64,000 bases of DNA. It comes from an uncultured Bacteroidales bacterium. Lineage in GTDB: Bacteria; Bacteroidota; Bacteroidia; Bacteroidales; UBA932. Made by a program: the position numbers and the translations under genes. How positions within the stretch are numbered: the first letter of the stretch is position 1; every line of letters begins with the position of its first letter. This document shows positions 25,934-35,206 of this stretch, piece after piece. Where the stretch lies: positions 1-64,000 of the forward strand of contig CALUTW010000001.1 of NCBI GenBank assembly GCA_944323805.1. The letters are read 5' to 3'. The notes under the pieces are model-generated. The model was not told the DNA's origin. It saw only the letters and a list, made by a program, of their open reading frames with translations, and made no database searches.

Positions 25934-27475
25934 TTATTTTGCGAATGCAACTGACCTGGTCTCACGTATGACAGTGATCTTTACCTGGCCCGGATATACC
26001 ATCTCTTCCTGGATTTTCTTTGCAATCTCTCCGGACAGTGTCTCTGCATCCTTGTCGGTAACCTGGTCGGCACCGACTATTACCCTCAGTTCGCGTCCTG
26101 CCTGGATGGCATAGGTCTTTGTTACGCCCTGATATGACTTGGCAATGTCCTCCATATCCTTGAGTCTCTTTATGTAGGACTCTATGACTTCACGGCGAGC
26201 ACCCGGCCTCGCCCCGGAGATGGCGTCCCCGACCATGACAAGCGGAGAAATGATGGATGTCATCTCTATTTCCTCGTGGTGGGCACCGATGGCGTTGCAT
26301 ACCTCAGGCTTTTCCTTGTATTTTTCAGCAAGCCTCATACCGAGTATTGCATGAGGAAGCTCAGGGTCTTCATCTGACACTTTACCGATGTCGTGCAGGA
26401 GTCCGGCCCTTTTGGCGATTTTAGGGTTCAGGCCAAGCTCCGATGCCATTGTCGCGCAGATGTTGGCTACTTCACGGGAGTGCTGGAGAAGGTTCTGCCC
26501 GTATGACGAGCGGTATTTCATCCTTCCGATGAGCTTGACGAGCTCGATGTGCATGCCGTGTATGCCGAGGTCGATGCATGTGCGTTTCCCGGTCTCCATG
26601 ATTTCGTCTTCAAGCTGCTTCTGGACTTTGGCTACCACTTCCTCGATTCTTGCAGGGTGTATTCGTCCGTCGACAACGAGCTGGTGTAGTGCAAGTCTTG
26701 CGACTTCCCTTCTTACAGGGTCGAATGCTGACAGCAGGATGGCCTCTGGAGTGTCATCGACAACTATCTCTACTCCGGTTGCGGCTTCGAGAGCCCTGAT
26801 ATTCCTTCCTTCGCGTCCGATGATGCGCCCCTTTATCTCATCGCTTTCTATATTGAAGACTGTAACGGCATTCTCGATGGCAGTCTCGGAGGCTGTCCTT
26901 TGTATTGTATTGATTACAATCCTTTTGGCTTCCTTACTGGCGTTCAGCCTTGCCTCGTCCATTACATCGTTGATATATGACTGTGCCTGTGACCTTGCTT
27001 CAGCCTTCATGTTCTCCATGAGCTGGTTCTTTGCCTCGGCTGCCGTCATCCCTGCAATGCTCTCTATCTGTTTGATGGCTTCGTTCCGCAGTTTCTCGTA
27101 TTCATCTGATTTCTTTGCGGCAAGCTCTACCTGTGCCTTAAGGTTGTCGCGTATTGCTTCTGCCTCGCGGTTTTTCCTGTTAAGTTCGGCGTTCTGCTGG
27201 TTCAGGCTGTTCTCCTTCTGCTTGAGCCTGTTCTCGGCATCATGAAGCTGGTTGTTCTTCTCGTTGATGTACTGCTCATGCTCGCTTTTAAGCTGGAGGA
27301 ATTTCTCCTTTGCCTGGAAAATCTTCTCTTTCTTGATGTTTTCCGCCTCGAGCTCGGCTTTCTGGATAATCTCGTCTTTCTGTCCTTTCAGCAGGAGTTT
27401 ATGAACATATATATATGTCCCGACGGCAATGATTGCACCGATGGCCGCCGCTAAAAAATAAAATAAAATTTCCAT
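25934..27475 (-). CDS. rny: Ribonuclease Y
   Basis: Membrane-anchored endoribonuclease of 513 residues that starts mRNA decay. An N-terminal membrane helix (residues 4-24) is followed by a long charged coiled coil to about 190, a KH RNA-binding domain ([19 protein letters not shown] near 215) and the HD domain with LLHDIGKV near 350, holding the catalytic HD pair. It is full length. It follows a candidate 6S RNA and a terminator, so it probably has its own transcript as well as read-through from zapA. Confidence 0.96.
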   Translation of the reverse strand: MEILFYFLAAAIGAIIAVGTYIYVHKLLLKGQKDEIIQKAELEAENIKKEKIFQAKEKFLQLKSEHEQYINEKNNQLHDAENRLKQKENSLNQQNAELNRKNREAEAIRDNLKAQVELAAKKSDEYEKLRNEAIKQIESIAGMTAAEAKNQLMENMKAEARSQAQSYINDVMDEARLNASKEAKRIVINTIQRTASETAIENAVTVFNIESDEIKGRIIGREGRNIRALEAATGVEIVVDDTPEAILLSAFDPVRREVARLALHQLVVDGRIHPARIEEVVAKVQKQLEDEIMETGKRTCIDLGIHGMHIELVKLIGRMKYRSSYGQNLLQHSREVANICATMASELGLNPKIAKRAGLLHDIGKVSDEDPELPHAILGMRLAEKYKEKPEVCNAIGAHHEEIEMTSIISPLVMVGDAISGARPGARREVIESYIKRLKDMEDIAKSYQGVTKTYAIQAGRELRVIVGADQVTDKDAETLSGEIAKKIQEEMVYPGQVKITVIRETRSVAFAK

Positions 27476-27534
27476 GACACTTTATTGTAATTTATTTTGT
27501 TGCTTTTAGTTAACAGCCTTTCCCATGTACATGG

Positions 27535-27570
27535 AAAAAGCCGGTACAGCTCGTTGAAAGCTGACCGGCC
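27535..27570 (-). terminator. Terminator between the 6S-like RNA and rny
   Basis: Minus strand stem of about 11 pairs (GCCGGT-AGCT against AGCT-ACCGGC) followed by five T residues. It is the second terminator-like hairpin downstream of zapA. Confidence 0.65.
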
Positions 27571-27590
27571 GGAAAAGTTATTCTGCAATA

Positions 27591-27780
27591 AAAAAGCCGT
27601 TAGCCCGATTGTCTGGAAATCTTATGAAAAATAAGATTTGAGCTCCGAAATATGGTTCTGACTTCCTCCGTCCCGCATGCGGAATCCCCAAAAGGGTCAC
27701 ATAGGCCTGTCATTGCCATTCGAGTAAACTCGGTTACTTAGTGTAATTTGATGATTTCAGCAAAATAAGTAACTAACGGC
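27591..27780 (-). ncRNA. ssrS: Candidate 6S RNA
   Basis: About 190 bases between zapA and rny fold convincingly on the minus strand. A closing stem GCCGTTAG/CTAACGGC (27773-27780 with 27596-27603) is followed by a six-T tail. A long interrupted central hairpin pairs CGAATGG with CCATATTTCG and TGAC with GTCA across symmetric internal loops, topped by CCGCATGCGG. Two side hairpins (GTTACTTA/TAAGTAAC and AAATCTTA/TAAGATTT) complete it. Length, long bulged rod and position beside zapA fit 6S RNA, which sequesters sigma-A-type polymerase holoenzyme. The 5' arm overlaps the zapA stop codon. I cannot run a covariance model, so identity is inferred. Confidence 0.68.
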
Positions 27781-28072
27781 TATATTTATCAATGTTGTCA
27801 AGATAACCTTCAATATCTCTCCTAAGCTGCTCCTCCTCACGCTCCATTTCCTCTATCTTCCTTTTGTGCAGCACGTATCCGAGACTGATTGTAAGGGCTG
27901 CCATTGTCAGCACTTCCTCCCTGTCCTGCCATGTGACATTCTTCCTTTCCTGCTTGACAATCTGTGCATCAAGAAGCTTTGCCGCGTCCCTCAGGTTCTC
28001 TTCTTCGTAAGGGGACTCTACCGGAATCCGGTATTCATGCCCTGCAATCCTGATTGTAATGTCTCGCTTCAT
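27773..28072 (-). CDS. zapA: Cell division protein ZapA
   Basis: Short protein of 99 residues that bundles FtsZ at the division ring. The N-terminal globular part (ITIRIAGHEYRIPVE) is followed by helices containing LRDAAKLLDAQI and a C-terminal coiled coil of strongly charged heptads. The start at 28072 was chosen, 11 bases after the preceding coiled-coil gene. Its stop codon lies in the closing stem of the downstream 6S-like RNA. Confidence 0.9.
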   Translation of the reverse strand: MKRDITIRIAGHEYRIPVESPYEEENLRDAAKLLDAQIVKQERKNVTWQDREEVLTMAALTISLGYVLHKRKIEEMEREEEQLRRDIEGYLDNIDKYSR

Positions 28073-28083
28073 CTCTGTCCGCC

Positions 28084-28356
28084 TCAAATCTCAACCAGTG
28101 AGATGCACTTGTCGATTGTCTGTATCATCCTGTCAATCCTTTCCCTCGCCTCTTTCCTCCCTGCAGATGTTGTCACAACGGCATCAGCCAGCTTCAGGCT
28201 ATCAATTTTCTTCTCCAGCTCCGAAATCCGCTTTCTGCTGTCTTCATTAGTGCGCCTGCATTCCTCAAGTTCCGTCCTGAGCCTTTCATTCTCCGCCCTT
28301 TCGGTTTCGTATGCCTGGATCAGTCTTGTGACGGCATCTCTGATGTCTTCAACCAT
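28084..28356 (-). CDS. Small coiled-coil protein
   Basis: A 90-residue protein dominated by a heptad-rich helix (about residues 15-62), reading RLIQAYETERAENERLRTEL and on. I recognise no named domain. It is the first gene of a unit with zapA, with its own strong promoter, so a role with ZapA at the division site is a fair guess by context: it recalls ZapB-like short coiled coils, but no specific similarity can be claimed. Confidence 0.75.
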   Translation of the reverse strand: MVEDIRDAVTRLIQAYETERAENERLRTELEECRRTNEDSRKRISELEKKIDSLKLADAVVTTSAGRKEARERIDRMIQTIDKCISLVEI

Positions 28357-28383
28357 TGCAGGTGCATTTAATGAACACTGTTG

Positions 28384-28413
28384 CAAAAATACATTTTTTT
28401 ATCGGAATTTCAA
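28384..28413 (-). promoter_or_regulatory. Promoter of the zapA unit
   Basis: Minus strand TTG (28411-28413), 19 bases, TATTTTTG (28384-28391). Confidence 0.75.
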
Positions 28414-28442
28414 ATTAAATCTCAACGCTGCAAGCTGTGCTG

Positions 28443-28994
28443 TCAGGCCCGGTTGATTATTTCGGCATGTTCCATGCCGTCCTCAATGGCTGCCTTGTTC
28501 AGCGGGATGAGACTGCTGTATCTGGCCGGAATGCATTTGCCGAGGCCTTTCTCGACATTCTCGAGTGTGACGAGTGGATTGACCTTGAGCAATGCCCCGA
28601 GGACGACCATATTGTATACTTTCGAATTGCCTGTCCTTGCCGCTCCTTCTATGGCGTTGATGCTGCATATGTTTATGTCCTTCCTTTCAGGATGTCTGGT
28701 TATGCCGCTCGGGTCATAGATCAGCCAGCCTCCCGGCTTGACAGTCTTCTCGAACTTGTCAAGGGACTGCTGGTTGAGGATTACCGCAGTATCGTATTTC
28801 GTGACGATAGGGGAGCCTATCTTCTTGTCGCTGAGGATGACGCATACATTGGCAGTACCTCCTCTCATCTCTGGTCCGTATGATGGCATCCAGGTCACTT
28901 CCAGATCCTGCATTATGCCGGAATATGCAAGAATCTTTCCCATGGAGAGCACTCCCTGGCCTCCGAATCCGGCTATTATTATTTCTTCTTTCAT
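28443..28994 (-). CDS. 2-oxoacid:ferredoxin oxidoreductase, gamma subunit
   Basis: Gamma domain subunit of 183 residues with the opening IIIAGFGGQGVLSMGKIL and the PSYGPEMRGGTANV motif that define this family. It completes a four-subunit enzyme that oxidises a 2-oxoacid (branched-chain or 2-oxoglutarate) with CoA to acyl-CoA, reducing ferredoxin; the reverse reaction fixes CO2. The start at 28994 removes a long upstream extension that overlaps the beta gene. Last gene of the operon. Confidence 0.93.
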   Translation of the reverse strand: MKEEIIIAGFGGQGVLSMGKILAYSGIMQDLEVTWMPSYGPEMRGGTANVCVILSDKKIGSPIVTKYDTAVILNQQSLDKFEKTVKPGGWLIYDPSGITRHPERKDINICSINAIEGAARTGNSKVYNMVVLGALLKVNPLVTLENVEKGLGKCIPARYSSLIPLNKAAIEDGMEHAEIINRA

Positions 28995-29017
28995 TGTTTC
29001 TGCTGATTTCGTTGGAA

Positions 29018-29791
29018 CTATTTCAAGACATCCTTTATGTCGCCGATAGGGTATTTGGCAAACATGTTCTCCACCATCCATTTGTTTGCCTCTACCGGGG
29101 TCATCTTCCAACCGGAGTTGCAGGTGGAGACAATCTCGACGAATGAGAGGCCGATTCCCTTGGCGCTGTATTCGAAGGCTTTTCTTATCGCACTCTTGGC
29201 TTTCCGTGCAGCCACCGCAGTGTGTACCGACTGGCGTGTGATATATGCGGTGCCGTCAAGGTGCGATATCATGTCGGCGATCACGAGAGGGAAACCGTTC
29301 AGTTTCGGGTCGCGTCCGTACGGGGTAGTGGAGGTCTTCATGCCTATCAGTGTAGTAGGGGCCATCTGTCCGCCTGTCATTCCGTAGATGCCGTTGTTGA
29401 TGAAAATTACCACGATGTTCTCCCCTCTGCTGCATGCATGGATGATTTCGGCAGTGCCTATCGATGCAAGGTCTCCGTCCCCCTGGTAAGTGAAGACATA
29501 TTTGTCCGGGCAAAGCCTCTTGGTGGCGGTGGCGAGGGCAGGTGCGCGACCATGCGCCGCCTCTTCCCAGTCTATGTCGATGTAGTTGTAGGCAAATACG
29601 GAGCATCCTACCGGAGATATGCCGATTGTCCTGTCCTGTATGCCCATTTCTTCGATGACTTCAGCCACGAGCTTGTGTACTGTGCCGTGGGAACATCCGG
29701 GGCAATAGTGCATCACATTGTCTGTGAGCAGGGCCGGTCTTCTGTAGACGATGTTTTCCGGCTTCTTTATTTCTTCTATGCTGATACTCAT
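29018..29791 (-). CDS. 2-oxoacid:ferredoxin oxidoreductase, beta (TPP) subunit
   Basis: Thiamine diphosphate-binding subunit of 257 residues. CPGCSHGT near residue 30 and the TPP motif GDGDLASIG then FINNGIYGMTGGQ fit the beta subunits of 2-oxoglutarate and 2-oxoisovalerate ferredoxin oxidoreductases. It lies between alpha and gamma genes with short gaps, in the order ferredoxin, alpha, beta, gamma, which is common in anaerobic Bacteroidales. Confidence 0.95.
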   Translation of the reverse strand: MSISIEEIKKPENIVYRRPALLTDNVMHYCPGCSHGTVHKLVAEVIEEMGIQDRTIGISPVGCSVFAYNYIDIDWEEAAHGRAPALATATKRLCPDKYVFTYQGDGDLASIGTAEIIHACSRGENIVVIFINNGIYGMTGGQMAPTTLIGMKTSTTPYGRDPKLNGFPLVIADMISHLDGTAYITRQSVHTAVAARKAKSAIRKAFEYSAKGIGLSFVEIVSTCNSGWKMTPVEANKWMVENMFAKYPIGDIKDVLK

Positions 29792-29815
29792 TTTATGCTT
29801 TTCTTATGCCCGCCG

Positions 29816-30898
29816 CTAAGCCAGGCCGTTGAACTTCTTGAATTCCGCCACAATCTCTTCAGGCGTATAGATGTTTCCTCCCTGTCTTCCGTAGAAGCCT
29901 ACAGGGCATGCCCCGTTGACTGCGAGCCTGACATCATGTACCATCTGCCCGAGGTTGAGCTCGATGCTCATCATGCTCTTTGCCTGGGCGGCAAGCCTTG
30001 CGATTTCGCCGGACGGGAAAGGATAGAGGGTAATCGGCCTGAGCAGTCCCGCTTTTATTCCCTCGGCCCTCAGTTCGTCGACAACTGCCTCGCAGATTCT
30101 TGAGGAGCATCCGAATGCCACGAATATATATTCGGCATCTCCGGTCATGTACTCGCTGAACCTGACCTCATTGGCCTCTATCATTGCGTATTTTTCCTTG
30201 AGCTTGATGTTGAACTGCTCCTGTATGTCCGCATCAAGGGACAGTGAAGTGATTATGTGCCTTTCGCGGCTTGCAGGCTTGCCTGTAACAGCCCATGGGG
30301 CATCCCTGAGTATCTCCTCGGCTGTCCGGCGCGGCTTCATCGGGTGCATCTCGACCTTTTCCATCATCTGCCCGATGATACCGTCCGCAAGCACGACGAC
30401 AGGGTTGCGGTACTTGAATGCAAGCTCGAAACCCCAGTCTACGAAATCATACATATCCTGGGCCGAAGCCGGGGCGATGACTATATTATGGTAGTCTCCG
30501 TGCCCGCCGCCTTTCACTATCTGGTTGTAGTCGCTCTGGCTCGGCTGTATCGTGCCGAGTCCCGGGCCGCCGCGCATTACGTCGACTACCACGCATGGCA
30601 GCTCGGCACCCGCTATATAGCTGATTCCCTCGCACATGAGGCTGACTCCCGGACTGCTGGACGATGTCATGACCTTCTTCCCGCAGCTGGCACCTCCATA
30701 CAGCATGTTGATGGAGGATGTCTCGCTTTCCGCCTGGAGTACGACCATTCCGGTTGTCTCCCATGGCTTCTCTTTCATGAGAGTCTCCATGACTTCGGAC
30801 TGTGGAGTGATAGGATATCCGAAATATCCGTCCACCCCGTTGCGTATTGCCGATATGGCAATAGCCTCATTACCTTTCATCAATATCTTTTCTGCCAT
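29816..30898 (-). CDS. vorB: 2-oxoacid:ferredoxin oxidoreductase, alpha subunit (VorB type)
   Basis: Alpha subunit of 360 residues joining the pyrimidine-binding domain (GYPITPQSE, then QAESETSSINMLYGGA near residue 55) to a C-terminal transketolase-like domain. Length and sequence style match proteins annotated as 3-methyl-2-oxobutanoate dehydrogenase subunit VorB in Bacteroides. The substrate may thus be the oxoacids of valine, leucine and isoleucine, though a 2-oxoglutarate enzyme cannot be excluded from sequence. Confidence 0.9.
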   Translation of the reverse strand: MAEKILMKGNEAIAISAIRNGVDGYFGYPITPQSEVMETLMKEKPWETTGMVVLQAESETSSINMLYGGASCGKKVMTSSSSPGVSLMCEGISYIAGAELPCVVVDVMRGGPGLGTIQPSQSDYNQIVKGGGHGDYHNIVIAPASAQDMYDFVDWGFELAFKYRNPVVVLADGIIGQMMEKVEMHPMKPRRTAEEILRDAPWAVTGKPASRERHIITSLSLDADIQEQFNIKLKEKYAMIEANEVRFSEYMTGDAEYIFVAFGCSSRICEAVVDELRAEGIKAGLLRPITLYPFPSGEIARLAAQAKSMMSIELNLGQMVHDVRLAVNGACPVGFYGRQGGNIYTPEEIVAEFKKFNGLA

Positions 30899-30902
30899 AT
30901 CC

Positions 30903-31121
30903 TTAAATTTTGACTCTATAGACTGTGATTACCGAATCCGGGCAGACCGTCGCGCAGTTGGAGCAGCCTATGCATGCGTCTCCTGTCATTTCTGCGTAAT
31001 GGTAGCCCTTGCTGTTGACCTTGTCCGACAGTCTGATGCTGTCTGTCGGGCAGTTGGCGATACAAACAGAACAGCCCTTGCATTTCTGGGTATCGACTTC
31101 TATTGCTCCTTTGAATGCCAT
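30903..31121 (-). CDS. Ferredoxin-like delta subunit, 2x[4Fe-4S]
   Basis: A 72-residue protein with two complete cluster motifs, CKGCSVCIANCP and CIGCSNCATVCP. It is the electron-transfer subunit of the 2-oxoacid oxidoreductase coded by the next three genes, with the alpha gene starting 4 bases later. First gene of the operon. Confidence 0.95.
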   Translation of the reverse strand: MAFKGAIEVDTQKCKGCSVCIANCPTDSIRLSDKVNSKGYHYAEMTGDACIGCSNCATVCPDSVITVYRVKI

Positions 31122-31150
31122 CTGTTAAAAAAGTTTTATCAAATCGGTTT

Positions 31151-31177
31151 CAAATTTACTAAAAAACGGGAATTCAA
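31151..31177 (-). promoter_or_regulatory. Promoter of the oxoacid oxidoreductase operon
   Basis: Minus strand TTG (31175-31177), 16 bases, TAAATTTG (31151-31158); spacing is slightly short. Confidence 0.6.
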
Positions 31178-31183
31178 AAAATC

Positions 31184-31213
31184 TTTGTCCATGGAAAAAT
31201 TTAGTTATATTTG
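31184..31213 (+). promoter_or_regulatory. Promoter of the amidohydrolase operon
   Basis: TTTG (31184-31187), 18 bases, TATATTTG (31206-31213). It decides the start of the downstream gene: an ATG at 31211 would overlap this element. Confidence 0.7.
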
Positions 31214-31279
31214 AAAATATTTCAAGGCTGCCTGCAGGCGGCCGGCGATGTTCAGATTGATGAATCAGTCTATACTGAT

Positions 31280-32548
31280 ATGGGAAGTATTGTGTTGAAG
31301 AATATTATGCTCCAGGACTCGTCGTCTGCGGATATCGTTGTCGCAGACGGGGTCATCAGGGAGATACGTCCTGCCGGTGCGGGCCTTGATGACGCATTCC
31401 GGGACGGTGCGGAGGTCCTGGACTGTACGGGGAAGCTTGCCTTGCCCGGTTTTGTGAATATGCATACCCATGCAGCCATGTCGCTTATGCGCGGACTGGA
31501 GGAGGATGTCCTTTTCCACAGGTGGCTGGACAGGATATGGGAGGTGGAGTCTAGGATTGATCCGGAGTTTGTCTATTGGGGGACAAAGGTGGCATGCATC
31601 GAGATGCTCAGGACGGGTACGACTACATGCAACAATCATTACTGGTTCGCAGGGACGGCATATGAGGCCGCTTCCGGGACGGGCATCAGGCCGGTGGAGT
31701 CATATGTGTTTCTGGACAAGTTCGACAGTTACGAGGCCGAGCGCCAGAAGGAGCAGTGCATCAGGATGTATGAGAAGTCCCTGTCATGGGATGAACCGGG
31801 AAGATTTACAATAGGGATACATTCAATCTATTCGGTCGGAAGCGGGACCATGCAGTGGGCTGCGGATTTCGCAAGAAGACACGGGCTGAAGATCCACATA
31901 CATCTCAGCGAGACGCGAAAGGAGGTGGAGGACTGCCTTGCCGGACACGGCCTTACACCGGTGGAATACCTTGACAGGCTGGGTATTCTCGGTCCGGACC
32001 TTATCGCCGCCCATACTCTGTGGGTGTCTGACCGGGATGTCGAACTGCTCGGGCAGCATCATGTCAATTGCGTGCATAACATAAATTCCAATCTCAAGCT
32101 TTCTTCCGGCTACAGGTTCAGATATAATGAACTGAGGGATGCCGGTGCGAATATCTGCATAGGCACTGACGGCTGCGCATCGTCCAACAATCTCGACATC
32201 CTTGAGGCTCTCAAGACAGCTGCAATGGTGCAGAAGGCATGGCGGGAGGACCCTTCCGCAATGCCTCTCGATGAACTGATGTCAATCGCGACAGAGAACG
32301 GTGCCAGGGCCCTTGGCTTCAATACGGGTGTAATCGCCGAGGGAAAGGATGCAGATATACTGATTGTCGATACTGACAATACGTTCTTCCTGTCCGGGGG
32401 CTCTCTGCTGGCCAATTTTATCTATTCCGCACACAGTGACTGCATCAGAACCGTCCTGTGCAAGGGACGTATTGTAATGCGTGACAGGGAGGTGCCTGGA
32501 GAGAAGGAGATACTTGAGGAAGGTCGCAGGGTGCTCGCGAAAATATGA
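31280..32548 (+). CDS. Amidohydrolase, MTA/SAH deaminase-like
   Basis: Metal-dependent amidohydrolase of 422 residues, of the group that deaminates S-adenosylhomocysteine, methylthioadenosine or adenosine. Metal ligands are visible in NMHTHAAMS, the histidine of HIHLSE, AAHTLW and the aspartate of GTDGCASSN; the glutamate next to HLSE is the usual general acid. The start at 31280 was chosen because the earlier ATG lies on the promoter. A purine nucleoside phosphorylase gene follows after 16 bases, so the pair could turn adenosine-type nucleosides into inosine-type ones and then free bases. Confidence 0.9.
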   Translation: MGSIVLKNIMLQDSSSADIVVADGVIREIRPAGAGLDDAFRDGAEVLDCTGKLALPGFVNMHTHAAMSLMRGLEEDVLFHRWLDRIWEVESRIDPEFVYWGTKVACIEMLRTGTTTCNNHYWFAGTAYEAASGTGIRPVESYVFLDKFDSYEAERQKEQCIRMYEKSLSWDEPGRFTIGIHSIYSVGSGTMQWAADFARRHGLKIHIHLSETRKEVEDCLAGHGLTPVEYLDRLGILGPDLIAAHTLWVSDRDVELLGQHHVNCVHNINSNLKLSSGYRFRYNELRDAGANICIGTDGCASSNNLDILEALKTAAMVQKAWREDPSAMPLDELMSIATENGARALGFNTGVIAEGKDADILIVDTDNTFFLSGGSLLANFIYSAHSDCIRTVLCKGRIVMRDREVPGEKEILEEGRRVLAKI

Positions 32549-32564
32549 ACTTTAACTTCAAGAT

Positions 32565-33401
32565 ATGATATCTATGGACGAGAGAACAGAAAGAATCCAT
32601 AAGGCTGCGGAGTACCTGCAGCAGAGGCTGGAAGGGCGCAGGCCTGTAGCCGGGATAGTCCTTGGCAGCGGACTGGGGAAGCTGGCCGACCGTATAGAGG
32701 ACCCGATAACGGTCCCGTACAGGGAGATTCCGGGATTTCCTGTCTCGACGGCAATAGGCCATAAGGGCAATTTCATATCCGGCAGGCTCGGAGGAAAGGA
32801 GGTGCTTGCCATGCAGGGACGTTTCCATTATTATGAAGGATATCCGATGGACCTTGTTACCCTGCCTGTAAGGGTAATGAAAGTGCTCGGTATCGGTTTC
32901 CTCTTCGTCTCCAATGCGGCCGGAGGCGTCAATTTTGACTTCAGGGTGGGAGACCTGATGATAATAAGGGACCATATCAATCTCCTGCCTAATCCTCTTG
33001 TAGGAAAGAATCTGGATGAATTCGGCCCGAGATTCCCCGACATGACGAGGCCGTATGACCCGGCCCTGATTGCAAAGGCTGAGGGCGTGGCGGCTGAATG
33101 CGGTATCCCCGTAAAGAAGGGTGTATATCTTGCCGGCACCGGACCGTCGTATGAGACGCCTGCGGAGTACAGGTATTTCAGGATGATCGGAGCCGATGCT
33201 GTCGGCATGTCCACCATCCCTGAGGTAATCGTTGCCAGGCATTCGTCGATTCCAGTATTCGGGATGTCAGTGATAACCAATGAGGCGCATGATGACTATG
33301 CCGAGGATTTCGAGAACAACGGCGATGATGTCGTAGCGGCTGCCGACGCCGCTGCTGACAGGATGACAACGCTGTTTACCAGGATGATAGAAACACTTTA
33401 A
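32565..33401 (+). CDS. Purine nucleoside phosphorylase (trimeric type)
   Basis: Protein of 278 residues splitting purine nucleosides with phosphate. The phosphate loop GSGLG is near residue 34. [34 protein letters not shown] and the base-binding ITNEAHDD region (Asn/Glu of 6-oxopurine enzymes) follow. These fit the inosine/guanosine-specific trimeric class rather than the hexameric DeoD. It is flanked by the deaminase-like gene and a GH43 gene, each with gaps of about 16 bases. Confidence 0.94.
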   Translation: MISMDERTERIHKAAEYLQQRLEGRRPVAGIVLGSGLGKLADRIEDPITVPYREIPGFPVSTAIGHKGNFISGRLGGKEVLAMQGRFHYYEGYPMDLVTLPVRVMKVLGIGFLFVSNAAGGVNFDFRVGDLMIIRDHINLLPNPLVGKNLDEFGPRFPDMTRPYDPALIAKAEGVAAECGIPVKKGVYLAGTGPSYETPAEYRYFRMIGADAVGMSTIPEVIVARHSSIPVFGMSVITNEAHDDYAEDFENNGDDVVAAADAAADRMTTLFTRMIETL

Positions 33402-33416
33402 CCGGAACTGGCTACG

Positions 33417-35198
33417 ATGAATTCTTTTTGTATAGCAGCCTTTATTCAGGCTGCAATGCTGTTGTGTATCCATCCGGAGAACATGTCGGCACATCCGGAT
33501 GGCATGTCGGCAGGAGACAGGTCTGTGCAGGCCGTCTGGAATCCGGACAGGGGAAGCCATTATGTGAATCCCATATTGAATGCGGACTATTCCGATCCGG
33601 ATGTGTGCCGGGTGGGAGATGATTTCTATATGACTGCATCATCCTTTAACTGTATGCCCGGACTTCAGATACTGCATTCGACGGACCTTGTCAACTGGGA
33701 GATTGTAGGGGCGGCGTTACATGACTATCCTGTAGAAGGCTGGGATGATTCCGTGCAGCACGGCAACGGGATCTGGGCTCCTGCCATAAGATATCATGAC
33801 GGGGAGTTCTACATCTATTGCGGTGACCCTGACCGGGGGATATTCATGATCAAGACTGATGACCCGAGAGGAAGGTGGAGTGACCCGGTATGGGTCGTGA
33901 AGGCGAAAGGCTACATTGACCCGTGTCCGCTCTGGGACGATGACGGCAAGGCTTATCTTTCACATGGTTGTGCAGGAAGCCGTGCGCAGTTCAAGAGTAT
34001 CCTCTTTGTCGCACCCATGTCTCCTGACGGGACATCTCTGCTGGGGGACAGCATGATTGTGTATGACGGGCATGAGACGCAGCCGACAATCGAGGGGACG
34101 AAGCTGTACAGGAGAAACGGATGGTATTATATCTTCTCTCCTGCCGGAGGTGTGCCTACCGGATGGCAGGTTGTCCTCCGCAGCCGCAGTCCTTTCGGCC
34201 CGTATGAGGAAAGGGTAGTGATGGCCCAGGGCGACAGTCCTGTAAACGGACCTCATCAGGGAGCATGGGTGGATACTCCGTCAGGCGAGGACTGGTTCCT
34301 GCACTTCCAGGACAAGGGGGCATATGGACGTGTGGTCCATCTGCAGCCTATGGAGTGGCATGATGACTGGCCTGTGATAGGTGTGGACGATGACAGGGAT
34401 GGTGTCGGAGAGCCTGTGATGCAATACAGGAAGCCACAGCTGACTTCATCCGGGGTCTTCCAGCCTGCCGGAAGTGACGAATTCGCCGGTTTCGGGCTCG
34501 GTCTGCAGTGGCAATGGCAGGGAGTACCTTCCCCGTACTGGTATTATACTGATGCGGCAAGGGAGCAGCTCAGGCTATATTCCGTGCCTGTTCCGGAGGA
34601 TTTCTCCAATCTTTCCGACTGTCCCAACCTTCTCCTTCAGAAATTCCCTGCGGATGATTTCACAGTGACGGCAAAGGTTACATTCATACCTAATCCGGCT
34701 CTCGGCCGGAAGGGAGAGACTGCCGGTCTTGTGGTTTTCGGGCTGGATTATGCCGCATTGGTCCTTGAAGATACTCCGGACGGTATTGTCCTGTCATACA
34801 GGACATGCCATGATGCCCTTGAAGGTGGACAGGAGCAGGTCTTGCCTGCCGGCAGCCATGGAGACCCGGCAATAATCCCGTCGCGTCCCCTTCCTGTGCC
34901 GTATTCCGACAAGTACATGTCTGTGACAGTCCCTCCCGTGCCGCCTCTTGAATATGTTGCAGCCGATGTATGGCTCAGGGTTGAGGTGGAGTCTGTTCCT
35001 CATGAAGGCAACGTCGATGATGCCGTATGTACTTTTTCATACAGTACAGACGGAAAGAGATATGTCCGTATCCGTGATAAGTTTACGGCAGCTCCGGGCA
35101 AATGGATAGGTGCCAAGGTGGGGCTTTTCTGCAACCGTCCGGTATCCACCAATGATGCAGGATGGCTTGATGTTGACTGGTTCAGGATACATCAATAG
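33417..35198 (+). CDS. Glycoside hydrolase family 43 protein
   Basis: Exported enzyme of 593 residues for release of arabinose or xylose from plant polysaccharides. The five-bladed propeller has the three catalytic acids in the usual contexts: Asp in YSDPDV (base, about residue 60), Asp in YIDPCPLW (about 165) and Glu in TIEGTKLY (about 225). A C-terminal beta-sandwich (about 350-593) matches the GH43 C2-type accessory domain. The N-terminus is only weakly signal-like. It follows the nucleoside phosphorylase by 15 bases, although the functions do not obviously link. No SusC/SusD pair is nearby. Confidence 0.9.
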   Translation: MNSFCIAAFIQAAMLLCIHPENMSAHPDGMSAGDRSVQAVWNPDRGSHYVNPILNADYSDPDVCRVGDDFYMTASSFNCMPGLQILHSTDLVNWEIVGAALHDYPVEGWDDSVQHGNGIWAPAIRYHDGEFYIYCGDPDRGIFMIKTDDPRGRWSDPVWVVKAKGYIDPCPLWDDDGKAYLSHGCAGSRAQFKSILFVAPMSPDGTSLLGDSMIVYDGHETQPTIEGTKLYRRNGWYYIFSPAGGVPTGWQVVLRSRSPFGPYEERVVMAQGDSPVNGPHQGAWVDTPSGEDWFLHFQDKGAYGRVVHLQPMEWHDDWPVIGVDDDRDGVGEPVMQYRKPQLTSSGVFQPAGSDEFAGFGLGLQWQWQGVPSPYWYYTDAAREQLRLYSVPVPEDFSNLSDCPNLLLQKFPADDFTVTAKVTFIPNPALGRKGETAGLVVFGLDYAALVLEDTPDGIVLSYRTCHDALEGGQEQVLPAGSHGDPAIIPSRPLPVPYSDKYMSVTVPPVPPLEYVAADVWLRVEVESVPHEGNVDDAVCTFSYSTDGKRYVRIRDKFTAAPGKWIGAKVGLFCNRPVSTNDAGWLDVDWFRIHQ

Positions 35199-35206
35199 CG
35201 CTGTAG

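Noticed and set aside
26388-27245. Plus-strand open frame of 285 codons inside rny
   Set aside because: It is exactly antisense to the coiled-coil and HD parts of rny. Its composition (Ser/Leu/Phe-rich) is the usual shadow of a charged helical gene, and no promoter or motif supports it.
32445-33242. Minus-strand open frame of 265 codons opposite the nucleoside phosphorylase
   Set aside because: It is antisense to a well-supported gene, with no recognisable domain and no promoter.
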